Positions 9,659 through 18,365 of a stretch of 64,000 nucleotides of DNA are shown one piece after another (within the stretch, counting starts at the first letter, position 1; each line of letters starts with the position of its first letter). The stretch lies in NCBI RefSeq assembly GCF_002179965.1, contig NZ_NGUQ01000037.1, forward strand, positions 682,001 through 746,000. Reading direction: 5' to 3'. This DNA is from Pandoraea sp. PE-S2T-3 (GTDB lineage: Bacteria > Pseudomonadota > Gammaproteobacteria > Burkholderiales > Burkholderiaceae). The translations under genes and the position numbers were made by a program. The notes below the pieces were generated by a model that saw only the letters and a program-made list of their open reading frames with translations, had not been told where the DNA came from and searched no databases.

Positions 9659-10104
9659 TTGACCGTGTATCCACGGCCCTCCATGCACGCGCCATAGGCG
9701 TGCCAGTAGGTGGTCATCTGCGAGCTTTGGTTGTTTTGCGCTGCCTGCGCCTGCGCTGCGTGCTGACGGCGCGAGCGAACACCGCCGGCGACGGCGCCTG
9801 CGGTGGCGCCGACGGCAGCGCCGTGTCCCGGGTCGTCGTGCGCGACGTCGCCGATGATTGCCCCGGCAGCCGCGCCGCGCGCCGCGCCGCCGACGCGCGC
9901 TCCCGTCGGGCCCTGTGGGGGCGGTGCCTGTTGTGCCACCACGGCGGGGTCGACGCCGGTGTTCTGCTTGGCCCAGGCGTAGCACGCACCATCGTCGCTA
10001 CTCTGTTTGTCGGCACTCTGGCCATGGGCGGGATAGATCGCGGGCTTCTGGGCGAACGCGAGCCCCGACAACACCAGGCCTGCACACAAGATGACGGATC
10101 GCAT
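9655..10104 (-). CDS. Exported glycine-zipper protein
   Basis: A 149-residue protein with a signal peptide (MRSVILCAGLVLSGLAFAQ) and a Gly/Ala-rich zipper (about residues 68-105: GGAARGAAAGAIIGDVAHDD, then GAAVGATAGAVAGG), a pattern found in outer-membrane or inner-membrane associated small proteins. The C-terminus contains YWHAYGACMEGRGY, a cysteine-bearing motif often following such zippers. ATG 10104 is preceded by a strong GGGAGG site five bases upstream, which decides the start over the longer open frame. It is translationally coupled to the downstream pqiB-like gene. Molecular role is unknown. Confidence 0.75.
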   Translation of the reverse strand: MRSVILCAGLVLSGLAFAQKPAIYPAHGQSADKQSSDDGACYAWAKQNTGVDPAVVAQQAPPPQGPTGARVGGAARGAAAGAIIGDVAHDDPGHGAAVGATAGAVAGGVRSRRQHAAQAQAAQNNQSSQMTTYWHAYGACMEGRGYTVK

Positions 10105-10136
10105 GAGTACCTCCCGTTTTGGAGAAAGGGAATACA

Positions 10137-11204
10137 TCAGAAAATAAGTGTCGCCGTGGCCATGAAGGTGGCCGTGCTCTTGAGGCGATTGGTGCTGCTC
10201 ACGGTAGGCACCCAGCGCGCCGAGAACGACAACGGATGCTTGCCGTCGAGTTTGGTGTCGTACGTGACGATCGGCCCTAGCGCAATGTCGTGCCCGCGAA
10301 AACCGTTCAACTGATCGGCCGTCGGGCCGCTATCGCTTCCCAGTTGCTGGACCGTGCCGACGATCAGGCCAACGCCAAGCCCGTTTGAAAATCGCTTGAG
10401 CCCCATGACATCGAGCGTGAACAAGGGGGCGTTCTGGTAATTCGTAGCGGTGTTACGGGTATAAAACTGAACGCCGGCGACCACATCGAATTCGAGATCG
10501 TACGACGGCAGAATCTTGGTATAGGCAACCTGCGGAATGAACGTCCAGTTGTTCAGGCTGGGATTGGCAAGCGCATTCGGATCGTACCGGCCGGTCGGTG
10601 CCCAGACGTTGACCGAGAACGCAATGTGTTCGGTCTTCGAGAAGTGGTAGCCGGCAATCAGCGGGGTGAAGCTGATGTCGAAGAGATTGGACGCATTCTG
10701 CGAGGTCGTGGCACTTCTTCGGTCGGTGCCGAGCGTTGCCGATACCTTCGTCCACACATACGGCAGGGTGAAGCTGGAAGCGAAATTCCAGTTGCCGGTT
10801 CCCGTGTCCCACGTCTTCAGGATGGTTGCGAGGGTGAAGGCAATCTCGCCATCCAGGCCGAGTGATGTCTTGCCCGCCACCGGCACCGACTTGCTGCCGC
10901 CTATGCTGCCGTCAAAGTAGATCTCGGCAAAGTTGACGGCGACCATCGGCGTGGGCGACACGACGCCCGCGTCGGGCTGCACAGTGGCCCCGCTGATCGG
11001 GCGGCCCAAGCCCCCTTCGGTTGCCAGTGCATGCGTACACGTTAGCAACGATGCCGCGACGCCAGCGACCCATCTCGCGAAGCGTTCGCGTGGTCGGGGC
11101 GTCAAAAAACCACCACTGACGCGTCGCCAGGTCACATCGTCTTTGAAAGATCGAAAGGCGGAATGTGACATGCCATGAACAATTAATGCTCTTATGAGTG
11201 TCAT
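10137..11204 (-). CDS. Outer-membrane beta-barrel protein, SphA/MetA-pathway type
   Basis: Up to 355 residues; an internal ATG at 11171 is an alternative start, and neither has a convincing ribosome-binding site. A long basic N-region precedes a signal-peptide core (WVAGVAASLLTCTHALA, cleaved about residue 63). The rest alternates polar and hydrophobic residues and ends in LIF, a C-terminal aromatic typical of barrels. Segments such as YHFSKTEHIAFSVNVWAPTG and GLKRFSNGLGVGLIVG resemble transporters annotated as SphA family or 'phenol MetA degradation pathway' proteins, which are thought to be channels for hydrophobic solutes. It precedes the glycine-zipper and pqiB-like genes by 32 bases, so the three may form an envelope operon. 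Confidence 0.7.
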   Translation of the reverse strand: MTLIRALIVHGMSHSAFRSFKDDVTWRRVSGGFLTPRPRERFARWVAGVAASLLTCTHALATEGGLGRPISGATVQPDAGVVSPTPMVAVNFAEIYFDGSIGGSKSVPVAGKTSLGLDGEIAFTLATILKTWDTGTGNWNFASSFTLPYVWTKVSATLGTDRRSATTSQNASNLFDISFTPLIAGYHFSKTEHIAFSVNVWAPTGRYDPNALANPSLNNWTFIPQVAYTKILPSYDLEFDVVAGVQFYTRNTATNYQNAPLFTLDVMGLKRFSNGLGVGLIVGTVQQLGSDSGPTADQLNGFRGHDIALGPIVTYDTKLDGKHPLSFSARWVPTVSSTNRLKSTATFMATATLIF

Positions 11205-11600
11205 CTGATTCTGAATGAACGGGAATCGAGAGTGCCTTAGGCTATCCTTAATTTAAGACGAGTTCAACGTTAATTATTCAATGTCGCAATATTGTTTGAC
11301 GGAGATGTCTTATTGCCTTAGCGTCATGTCCTTGAGGGCAATTTGTCGATTTATTTTATTCGGGTAATTTAAATTATCTGAAATTTGTTTATTTATATCT
11401 GCAAGGCGATGGCGTGGTTGCTGGAAGGGAGTTCTAGTGATCTAGACGCCTCAATCTGATGTGATTGGAAAGTGGCTTTTTTGATCGGAGGTTTTTGATT
11501 CGGATTGGTCGGGCCGGCGATTGTTATCAGGTCAGCTTTAGCGAGTTGATGCGCTTGGTGCATCCACAAAGACATCCCTTTGCCGTGGAGATGGGGTTTG
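11205..11600. other. AT-rich divergent intergenic region
   Basis: About 400 bases without a supported gene, between two divergent outer-membrane protein genes. Bases 11215-11470 are much more AT-rich than the surroundings, with runs such as TTTATTTTATTCGGG and TTTGTTTATTTATATC. It should hold promoters for both directions and resembles DNA bound by H-NS-type silencers, but I see no defined operator. Confidence 0.5.
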
Positions 11601-12890
11601 ATGGATTTTTATGGCCAGACATGCCTTACCGCAGTGCGGGGTTGGCCAACGATCCTGCGCACAATTCTGATTCTGGGCTTGGCGTGGCCGTTGTCGACAA
11701 CAGCCGAAACATCCGCTGAACGCGCAGGTGATGCGGACGAAGTCACCGGAAATGGCGACAGTGACAATTCGACCGGGCCAGGCGTGCCCATATCGGAGGC
11801 ATCCAAATCGACGCGCCCTTCGGAATCAGCCAAAAGCAGCGTCGTTTGGCGAGACCCTGTCGACAACAAGATCGACGCCAGTGATTTCTTGCTCGGCCAC
11901 AAAGGTGCGCTGCCTGTACCGGTCGTCATTACGGAGCCTGCCATCGGCTATGGCGGCGGCGTGATGCTGATGTTTTTCTCGGAGTCGATGGCCGAGGCAG
12001 CGGAGTCTGCGAAAACCACCGGAGAAATGGCACCACCGAATATCACCGGCGTCGGTGGCGCGATGACGGAGAACGGCACGTGGGGCGCGGGGCTCGTTCA
12101 TTTCCACACGTGGGGCGGCGACGCCATTCGCTATCTCGGGGGGCTGGCCAAGGTCAACATGAAGACCGACTACTACGGGCTTAGCAACTCCGCACGCGCC
12201 TATCAGTTGAACGGCTGGCTCACGGTACAACAGTTGCTGTTCCGGATCGGGCACTCGCATTGGTACATCGGGCCGCGCTATACCTACTTCGATTCGAATA
12301 CGCATTTCACCGGACAGGTAGCGCAGGAACTCAGTGTGCCGGATGTGGCGCGGCGTATCGGCAAGGTCGGCCTCGTCATCGATTACGACACGCGCGACAA
12401 CATGTTTTTCCCGAATCGGGGCAGTTACGCCGAGCTTGAACTTCAGGCTGCCAGACCTTGGGCGGGCAGTTCTCAGTCGTTCGAAACCTACAACGGACGC
12501 GGCTACACGTGGCTGCCGATTGCCCATACGTGGGTGCTGGGGCTGCGTCTTGACGGGCGGCTCTCCAGCGGCGACGTGCCGTTTTATGAGCAGCCTTACG
12601 TCAAATTGCGCGGTGTCCAGCAGGGGCGTTATCAGGACCGCAATGCCGCGATGGTCGAGGCCGAGCTGCGCTGGAATGCCACGCCACGCTGGTCGCTGCT
12701 GGGTTTCACCGGCGCCGGACGCGCGTGGGGACGATGGAAATCGTTCTCCGAAGCGGATGCCGTGGTGAGTGTGGGCGCGGGCGTGCGCTATCTGATTGCA
12801 AGGAAGTTGGGGCTGGCCGTGGGCATCGATGTGGCTCACAGCAAGGGCGAGAACGCTTTTTATATTCAGGTCGGCAGCGCGTGGCACTGA
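11601..12890 (+). CDS. POTRA-less Omp85/BamA-type outer-membrane barrel
   Basis: About 429 residues from ATG 11601, chosen over an upstream TTG because a GGAG lies ten bases before it. A hydrophobic export segment (TILRTILILGLAWPLS) is followed by a low-complexity acidic stretch and then a barrel. The segment KLRGVQQGRYQDRN near residue 338 corresponds to the conserved loop-6 (V/I)RG(F/Y) motif of the Omp85 family, and VGLVIDYDTRDNMFFPNRG resembles the bacterial surface-antigen domain. No POTRA repeats are present. The protein resembles the 14689 product, suggesting paralogous barrels in one gene group. Function unknown; related proteins are annotated only as surface antigens. Confidence 0.72.
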   Translation: MDFYGQTCLTAVRGWPTILRTILILGLAWPLSTTAETSAERAGDADEVTGNGDSDNSTGPGVPISEASKSTRPSESAKSSVVWRDPVDNKIDASDFLLGHKGALPVPVVITEPAIGYGGGVMLMFFSESMAEAAESAKTTGEMAPPNITGVGGAMTENGTWGAGLVHFHTWGGDAIRYLGGLAKVNMKTDYYGLSNSARAYQLNGWLTVQQLLFRIGHSHWYIGPRYTYFDSNTHFTGQVAQELSVPDVARRIGKVGLVIDYDTRDNMFFPNRGSYAELELQAARPWAGSSQSFETYNGRGYTWLPIAHTWVLGLRLDGRLSSGDVPFYEQPYVKLRGVQQGRYQDRNAAMVEAELRWNATPRWSLLGFTGAGRAWGRWKSFSEADAVVSVGAGVRYLIARKLGLAVGIDVAHSKGENAFYIQVGSAWH

Positions 12891-12918
12891 CGCGCATCCG
12901 TTATCCGGAGGAGGGCAC

Positions 12919-13521
12919 ATGGCACGTAGCGCCCCAAGCTTTGATCAGGCAACGCAACATTTGCTCAGCGATGCCGCCGTGCGTGTCGGTGCGGAATATG
13001 GTCACGATGCGACCGCACTGCTTGATCACTTCATTCTGGCCGCTTACGACATTACGCATGGCATACACAGCGCGAAGGTGTATCTGAATCTGTTGGCGCG
13101 GGCGGGTGTCGCCGGACTCCCGAGCGAAAGCACCGTACAGCGCGCGATTACGCGCATGCGTTCAAAGCTGAAACAGCAGGCGACGGCAAGCGGATCGACG
13201 CTCACAGCAACCTCAACCGCCCCGACGGGCTCTGCTTTCGTATCCGAGGATGTGGTTCGGCATCTCGCCAAGGCGATGGCGTTACTGAGCACGAATATCT
13301 TCGATGCCAACGATCTGGAGTTTCCTCACCGCGCTGACGCCAAGTCCACGCCGGAGGATCGCAGCGCCGTAGAACGCCTCGAACTCGAGATTCATTCGCT
13401 GCGAATGCAGGTGGAGGGATTGAGAGCCCAGCTCATGGCGGCACGCATGGCGTTGGCGCAGTTGCTCAATAGCGGCCTGCCTTCTGCATCGAGCGACAGA
13501 TTCCGGGGAACACGGCTTTGA
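12919..13521 (+). CDS. Hypothetical protein with HTH-like and coiled-coil regions
   Basis: A 200-residue soluble protein with no signal peptide. ATG 12919 has a strong GGAGGAGGG site. Residues about 20-90 are helical and include ESTVQRAITRMRSKL, which could be a DNA- or protein-binding helix-turn-helix; a Ser/Thr/Ala linker follows; residues about 155-190 (VERLELEIHSLRMQVEGLRAQL) form a predicted coiled coil. It lies between genes for two outer-membrane barrels and its stop overlaps the next start. I do not recognise a family. A regulator of, or adaptor for, the envelope genes around it is possible but unsupported. Confidence 0.6.
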   Translation: MARSAPSFDQATQHLLSDAAVRVGAEYGHDATALLDHFILAAYDITHGIHSAKVYLNLLARAGVAGLPSESTVQRAITRMRSKLKQQATASGSTLTATSTAPTGSAFVSEDVVRHLAKAMALLSTNIFDANDLEFPHRADAKSTPEDRSAVERLELEIHSLRMQVEGLRAQLMAARMALAQLLNSGLPSASSDRFRGTRL

Positions 13522-14681
13522 CGCCGCCAAAGCGGGAGACGCGCAGGGCGAGCACTGAATCACCGATCGCCGGGTGGCAACGTATGGCGTCGCAGGCGAT
13601 TGCCGCCGTCGTGCTCGGGACCGTGTGTGCCGGCGCCTTTGGCTGGACCGCAGGCGGCACCGGTGCCACGGTCGTCGCGCCGACACCGGCTGTCGGAGCG
13701 GACGGCACTGAACTGCCGGTAAGCGAACGGCATGGGTGGTATCGCGGCATTGTCGGGCCGACCGGTGTGCCCGCGTCTGCCTCGAGTCCGAGCGTTGATC
13801 TGAGCGTTCCCGATGCGACGGCGGATGCGAAACCTGCGAGGCAATGGGACCGTGCGCTGCCGTTCTTCGCCCAACGGGTGATCGACCGCGGCTACGACTT
13901 GCCCAACCCGTACGACGTCGGGTACTCGTACTTCAATGGCACACAGCGTTATCAGTTGTCGAACCTGATGGTCGGCGCCAATGGCAACGGCTTGCGTTCG
14001 GCAGATTTCGTGAAATTCGATCAATCGCGCATTCGCAGCGAATCGAACCAGTTTCAGTTCGGCGCGTGGCTGTTCCCATTCATGAACGTCTACGGCATTT
14101 TCGGCAACGTGCGCGGGCACGGCGACATCGGCATCAGCTTCTCTTCTCTCACCGCGCTTGAACAGTTCTTCGGCATCAACGTGGGGTGTGGCGGGCGCCG
14201 GCCAGGGCCCGAATGCAGCAAGTCGATTCGGTTGCCGACTCAGCAGGCGAACTACAGCGGCACCACGTATGGTGCGGGTTTTACGCTGGTCGGCACCTAC
14301 GGCAACCTGTTCTTCTCGCTGCCGGTGACCTACACCGTGTCGAACATCTCGATGTCGGACAGCAGCATCCAGTCGTGGAACATCTCGCCGCGCATCGGGT
14401 GGAACGTGCACCTTGGGGGCTACGGCATCCTCACCCCTTACATCGGTGCCACGTGGTTCCGTACGCGCGCCACGATTACGGGGCACTTCGATATTCCGAT
14501 CGACGCCGCCGGTGGACAAACCCAACGGCTCGACTATCAGATCGACGAATCGGTGGTCGGCGCATGGAGCGGTGTGGTGGGGGTGAGTTGGGCGGCAAGC
14601 AAGCGCTTCGGGCTGCTCGCGGAGATCGGCTACGGGTACAACCGTAGCGACGTGATTCTCACCGCCTTCCTGCGGTTCTGA
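13518..14681 (+). CDS. Predicted outer-membrane beta-barrel protein
   Basis: About 387 residues if translation begins at TTG 13518, which overlaps the preceding stop (TTGA); ATG 13584 (MASQAIAAVVLGTVCAGAF) is an equally plausible start for the signal peptide. The mature part has amphipathic beta strands, many Gly-Tyr-Gly turns, and ends YNRSDVILTAFLRF with terminal Phe, as expected of barrels. A Cys pair in VGCGGRRPGPECSKS (about residue 220) may form a loop disulphide. No confident family is recognised. It is the third member of a run of outer-membrane genes spaced by only a few bases. Confidence 0.62.
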   Translation: MTPPKRETRRASTESPIAGWQRMASQAIAAVVLGTVCAGAFGWTAGGTGATVVAPTPAVGADGTELPVSERHGWYRGIVGPTGVPASASSPSVDLSVPDATADAKPARQWDRALPFFAQRVIDRGYDLPNPYDVGYSYFNGTQRYQLSNLMVGANGNGLRSADFVKFDQSRIRSESNQFQFGAWLFPFMNVYGIFGNVRGHGDIGISFSSLTALEQFFGINVGCGGRRPGPECSKSIRLPTQQANYSGTTYGAGFTLVGTYGNLFFSLPVTYTVSNISMSDSSIQSWNISPRIGWNVHLGGYGILTPYIGATWFRTRATITGHFDIPIDAAGGQTQRLDYQIDESVVGAWSGVVGVSWAASKRFGLLAEIGYGYNRSDVILTAFLRF

Positions 14682-14688
14682 GGTGCCG

Positions 14689-15879
14689 ATGCCGGAATCG
14701 ACTGAATCGTACAGAGTGAAACGCTCGCGTTGGCCGTGGTGTGCCGCAAGCCGATGGGTCGGCGGCGGGCTGCTGGCATGGTCGGTATTGTCGGGCGCGG
14801 CGCACGCGGCCGAGCCGGAAGGATGGCTCGACCGGTTGCTGGCGAAGTTAGGGGCGGCCGACAAAGTCGACGTGAGCCACGGCATGGATTGGGGTGTCAT
14901 GCCCGGCCCGTTTTACAACCCTGAGATGGGGTTCGGCATCGGCGCGGCCGCCGTCGGGCTATATCGGGCACCGGGTGCGCTTGAGAGTACGCAACTCTCC
15001 ACGCTGACCCTGCATGGGTTTCTCACAACCACCGGGGCCGTCGGTATCGGGGCGGACAACACCACGTTTTTCGGCGACGACAGTCATCGGTTTGTCTTCG
15101 CTGGGGCGCTCGTGAATATGCCGACTCAGTATTGGGGCGTCGGATACGCGCGCGCGAGCGACGACGCGAATCGGGAGAAGTACACCAAGCGGAGCATCTT
15201 TATTCAGCCGAAGTTCCTGTGGCGAATCGTGCCGCAAACGTACGTCGGCATCGGGCTCGACGCACATTACGACGCGGCTGCCAATCGCGACAAGGGCGAC
15301 GCCAGTGCGTTTCTCAGCGACCCCGGCGGCCCCTATGTGCGCAGCATCGGCGTGAGCGCCAATTTCTCCTACGACACGCGCGACTTCCTGCCCAATCCAT
15401 ATAAGGGACAGGCGTTCATCATGACCGGCACGGTCTACCGGCGCGCCTTCGGCAGCAGCACGGCGTTCGAATCACTGGAATGGTCTTACGACCACTACAC
15501 GCGCTTTCGCGAGCGCGACGTGCTGGCGCTCGATGTCTACGGCAAGTTCAGCTGGGGCGACGTGCCGTGGAGCATGATGCCGACCTTTGGCGACGGCAAG
15601 CGGATGCGAGGCTACTTTCTTGGCCAGTACCGCGATCGCAACATGCTTACGGTGCAACTGGAATATCGCGCACATCTGGTCGGCCGCCACGGCATGGTGG
15701 TGTGGGCAGGGACGGGTGCCATCGCCAACCAGCCCGGCGATCTGGCGTCAGCCCACTGGTTGCCCAACGCCGGTGTGGGCTATCGGTTCGAGTTCAAGCC
15801 GCGCGTCAATGTGCGCTTTGATGTCGGTTTTGGCAAAGGCACACGCGGCGCGTATTTCCAAATTAACGAAGCGTTCTAG
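14689..15879 (+). CDS. POTRA-less Omp85/BamA-type outer-membrane barrel
   Basis: A 396-residue protein from ATG 14689, seven bases after the preceding stop; a GTG six bases upstream is an alternative. A twin-Arg-free signal peptide ends near AAHAAEPEGW. The barrel contains VSANFSYDTRDFLPNPYKGQ, the surface-antigen segment, and RMRGYFLGQYRDRN (about residue 305), the Omp85 loop-6 RGY motif. It ends in NEAF, a barrel-like terminal Phe. There are no POTRA domains, so it cannot act as a standard BamA or TamA. The shared RG-GxYxDRN signature links it to the 11601 product. Confidence 0.75.
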   Translation: MPESTESYRVKRSRWPWCAASRWVGGGLLAWSVLSGAAHAAEPEGWLDRLLAKLGAADKVDVSHGMDWGVMPGPFYNPEMGFGIGAAAVGLYRAPGALESTQLSTLTLHGFLTTTGAVGIGADNTTFFGDDSHRFVFAGALVNMPTQYWGVGYARASDDANREKYTKRSIFIQPKFLWRIVPQTYVGIGLDAHYDAAANRDKGDASAFLSDPGGPYVRSIGVSANFSYDTRDFLPNPYKGQAFIMTGTVYRRAFGSSTAFESLEWSYDHYTRFRERDVLALDVYGKFSWGDVPWSMMPTFGDGKRMRGYFLGQYRDRNMLTVQLEYRAHLVGRHGMVVWAGTGAIANQPGDLASAHWLPNAGVGYRFEFKPRVNVRFDVGFGKGTRGAYFQINEAF

Positions 15880-15947
15880 ATGGGTTGACGGCGCCTCGGC
15901 GCTCACGGATTTCCCACTGTGATGGTTGACGTGCTCAGGAGAGAGAG

Positions 15948-16757
15948 ATGACAGCAGCACCGAATTGTGGCCTGCCGCTCCGAAAGGCGGTGTACGCCAG
16001 TGTCCTGGCCCTGTGCTCTCCCTTGGCTGGGGCGCAAACGTCGGCAGAGGATGCGAACAAGAGCAACAACCCGCTCAATCTCGCGCCTTCGTTCAACGTG
16101 CAGAACTTCTACACGCCTTCCATCTTTGGCACCGGCGGCCACACAAACGACTTTCTTCTGCGGCCCACGATACCGCTCGGTCCGAACGGGTTGGTGCCGG
16201 TCCCGCAGATTCTTCGCGCAACGATACCGATCAGCACGCGGCCGGACCCGAACGGGGGCTACAACACCGGGCTGGGGGATATCAATCTCTTCGATATCTT
16301 GTTGCTGAATGCGGGATCGTCTACCGAGATCGGTGTTGGGCCGTTAGTCACCATGCCTACCGCTACCGACAAGACGCTGGGCACAGGGAAGTGGCAGGCC
16401 GGGCTGGCCGCCGTCGCCATCAATGCCGACAAGCAACGCTTGTTGGGGGCGTTAATCCAGTGGCAGCACTCGTTTGCCGGTCAGTCGGATCGCCCGACGG
16501 TTCAGTCGCTGACCGCACAGCCGGTCGTGATCTGGAATCTGCCGGAGGGCTGGTATCTGCGCTCCACGGCCACATGGACGTTCGATCTACAGCACGGCAC
16601 GTATTACATTCCCGTGGGCTTCGGTGCGGGCAAGGCGTGGAAAGCGGGGAAGACGATTCTCAACGCCTTTATCGAACCGCAGTACTCCGTGGCGCACTCC
16701 GGTAACGTGCCGAAGTGGCAAATCTTCGCGGGACTGAATATGACGTTTGGTCATTGA
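15948..16757 (+). CDS. Outer-membrane transporter-like beta-barrel protein
   Basis: A 269-residue protein with a signal peptide (AVYASVLALCSPLAGAQ, cleavage near residue 30) and ATG preceded by CAGGAGAGAG. Sequence is beta-rich with conserved-looking blocks FNVQNFYTPSIFGTGGHTNDF and NTGLGDINLFDILLLN, and ends in a Phe-Gly-His tail (NMTFGH). It resembles proteins annotated as outer-membrane channel or 'transporter' in the MetA-pathway barrel superfamily. It is the last gene in the run of envelope genes beginning at 11601, after a 68-base gap. Substrate unknown. Confidence 0.62.
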   Translation: MTAAPNCGLPLRKAVYASVLALCSPLAGAQTSAEDANKSNNPLNLAPSFNVQNFYTPSIFGTGGHTNDFLLRPTIPLGPNGLVPVPQILRATIPISTRPDPNGGYNTGLGDINLFDILLLNAGSSTEIGVGPLVTMPTATDKTLGTGKWQAGLAAVAINADKQRLLGALIQWQHSFAGQSDRPTVQSLTAQPVVIWNLPEGWYLRSTATWTFDLQHGTYYIPVGFGAGKAWKAGKTILNAFIEPQYSVAHSGNVPKWQIFAGLNMTFGH

Positions 16758-16766
16758 TCGCGGCGT

Positions 16767-16799
16767 TTCGCCACGGCGGTGCATCGACCGCCGGGCGAA
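16767..16799. terminator. Bidirectional hairpin between convergent genes
   Basis: A strong stem CGGCGGT-6-ACCGCCG extended by TTCGCC/GGCGAA around one bulged base. It lies between the stop of the barrel gene and the stop of the lyase gene. No T-run follows, so it may be a weak or Rho-assisted terminator. Confidence 0.45.
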
Positions 16800-16808
16800 G
16801 ACGGGCGC

Positions 16809-18365
16809 TTAATTCGTGCCGGTAAAGCCTGCCACAGCGACATCCAGTCGTTTCCCGGCCGTCGACAGTGCTGCCGTGCGTTGTGACAGGTGGGCCTGCT
16901 CCTGATCCAGTTCCTTGCGAGCTTGCGCAATCATGCGTTTGACAGACGCCGGGGCAGGTCCGCCGATGCCGTCGCGACGTGCCACATTCCGCACGGGGTC
17001 CAGCGCGTCGCGCACCGACGCTTCCGAGATGCGGACCGTGTGGCCGAGTTGCTGCTCAGCCGCCCGCCGAATCATATCCACGGTGATCTGGTCGGCGCTC
17101 AAATTCGCCTGAATGGCCGAATCCACCACTTTCGCTACGATTTCATGCGCGTCGCGGAAGTCGATGCCCGAGTCGCGCACGATGGCGTCGGCCAGATCCG
17201 TCATCGTCGAATAGTTCTTGGCCGCGTCACGCAACATCTGCGCCTTGTTCACATGCAGCGATTGCACGACACCCGTCATTGCCTGCGTGGCAGCGATCAT
17301 GCCGTCGATGGAGCGCGGCTCCAGCGCAACACGTGCCACGCTGTGTTGATATTCGATGCCATCTAGCGACACCAGAATCGACGTCAACGCGCCGACGCTA
17401 TTCGCGACGATGGCCCGGGTGCGCTCGATCGAATCAGGATTCTTCTTCTGCGGCATGATGCTGCTGATGCCTGCGTAGGCGGAATCGAGCTCTGCCAACC
17501 GGTACTCGTCGGTGGTCCAGAGCTGGATTTCAGAACCGAGCCGTCCGAGGTCGCTCAGGTAGATGGCGTTATCGGCAGCGAATTCCGTAATGTGATCCCA
17601 GCCGGCGGTGCCTTCAATCGTATCGACGACCAGACTGTCGAAGCCGAGAAGACTGGCGGTGCGCTCACGATCCAGCGGCCAGCCGGTGCCTGCGGAGGCC
17701 GCTGCGCCGAGCGGGCTCTGGTTCATGCGGACATAGAGCTCCTCGTATCGGTCGATGTCCTTTTTCAAGGCTTCCGACAGGGCCATCAAGTAGTGGCCGA
17801 GGGTAATCGGCTGCGCTTCCTTTCGGTGGGTGTAGACCACCATCACCGTATCCATGTTGGCTTCGGCTTTATCGATGACTGCGCTGCGCAGCGCGATCAA
17901 TGCCGTGACCGTGCGGTTGATCTGGTCGCGATAGAACATGCGATTCACGGTGTTCGCGAGGTCGTTGCGGCTGCGTCCCGTGTGCATACGGCCTGCCACT
18001 GAGCCGATCTCCTTCACGAGCGCTGCCTCGTAGGGCAGGTAGGTGCGCAGGCTGGCGTCCTTTTGCGCACGCGCATCGATGGTATCGAGGCCGGAGAGGA
18101 TCTTTCGCGCGTCATCCCGGCTGATGATCCCTTTCTCCGCGAGCATGACGACGTGCGCACGGTGTACCCGAACTTCATACGGAAACGTGGCGTCGGGCAG
18201 CGTCTTCGCCGCAGCGTCGAAGTCATAGAGCGCTTGAAAACCCGGCGCCTTGGGCACCGACGTTCTGCCGATGCGGCTGGCATCAGGCGTTTGGGCTTGT
18301 ACGGCCCATGAAAGGCAGAGCACGGCTGCGGTGACGAGACGCAATGCGAAAGGTGTACGGTTCAT
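16809..18365 (-). CDS. Exported argininosuccinate-lyase-family enzyme
   Basis: A 518-residue member of the aspartase/fumarase superfamily, argininosuccinate lyase (ASL) branch. Active-site motifs are intact: HTGRSRND, VVYTHRKEAQP, NQSPLGAAASAGT and the signature SSIMPQKKNPDSIE with the catalytic Ser loop. What sets it apart is an N-terminal signal peptide (LVTAAVLCLSWAVQAQ, about residues 9-25), so the enzyme should act in the periplasm, whereas ArgH is cytoplasmic and lacks such a leader (about 460 residues). It is divergent from a LysR gene. ASL relatives cleave N-succinyl or N-substituted aspartates (for example EDDS lyase), so an extracytoplasmic substrate of this kind is possible; it is unlikely to be the biosynthetic ArgH. 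Confidence 0.82.
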   Translation of the reverse strand: MNRTPFALRLVTAAVLCLSWAVQAQTPDASRIGRTSVPKAPGFQALYDFDAAAKTLPDATFPYEVRVHRAHVVMLAEKGIISRDDARKILSGLDTIDARAQKDASLRTYLPYEAALVKEIGSVAGRMHTGRSRNDLANTVNRMFYRDQINRTVTALIALRSAVIDKAEANMDTVMVVYTHRKEAQPITLGHYLMALSEALKKDIDRYEELYVRMNQSPLGAAASAGTGWPLDRERTASLLGFDSLVVDTIEGTAGWDHITEFAADNAIYLSDLGRLGSEIQLWTTDEYRLAELDSAYAGISSIMPQKKNPDSIERTRAIVANSVGALTSILVSLDGIEYQHSVARVALEPRSIDGMIAATQAMTGVVQSLHVNKAQMLRDAAKNYSTMTDLADAIVRDSGIDFRDAHEIVAKVVDSAIQANLSADQITVDMIRRAAEQQLGHTVRISEASVRDALDPVRNVARRDGIGGPAPASVKRMIAQARKELDQEQAHLSQRTAALSTAGKRLDVAVAGFTGTN

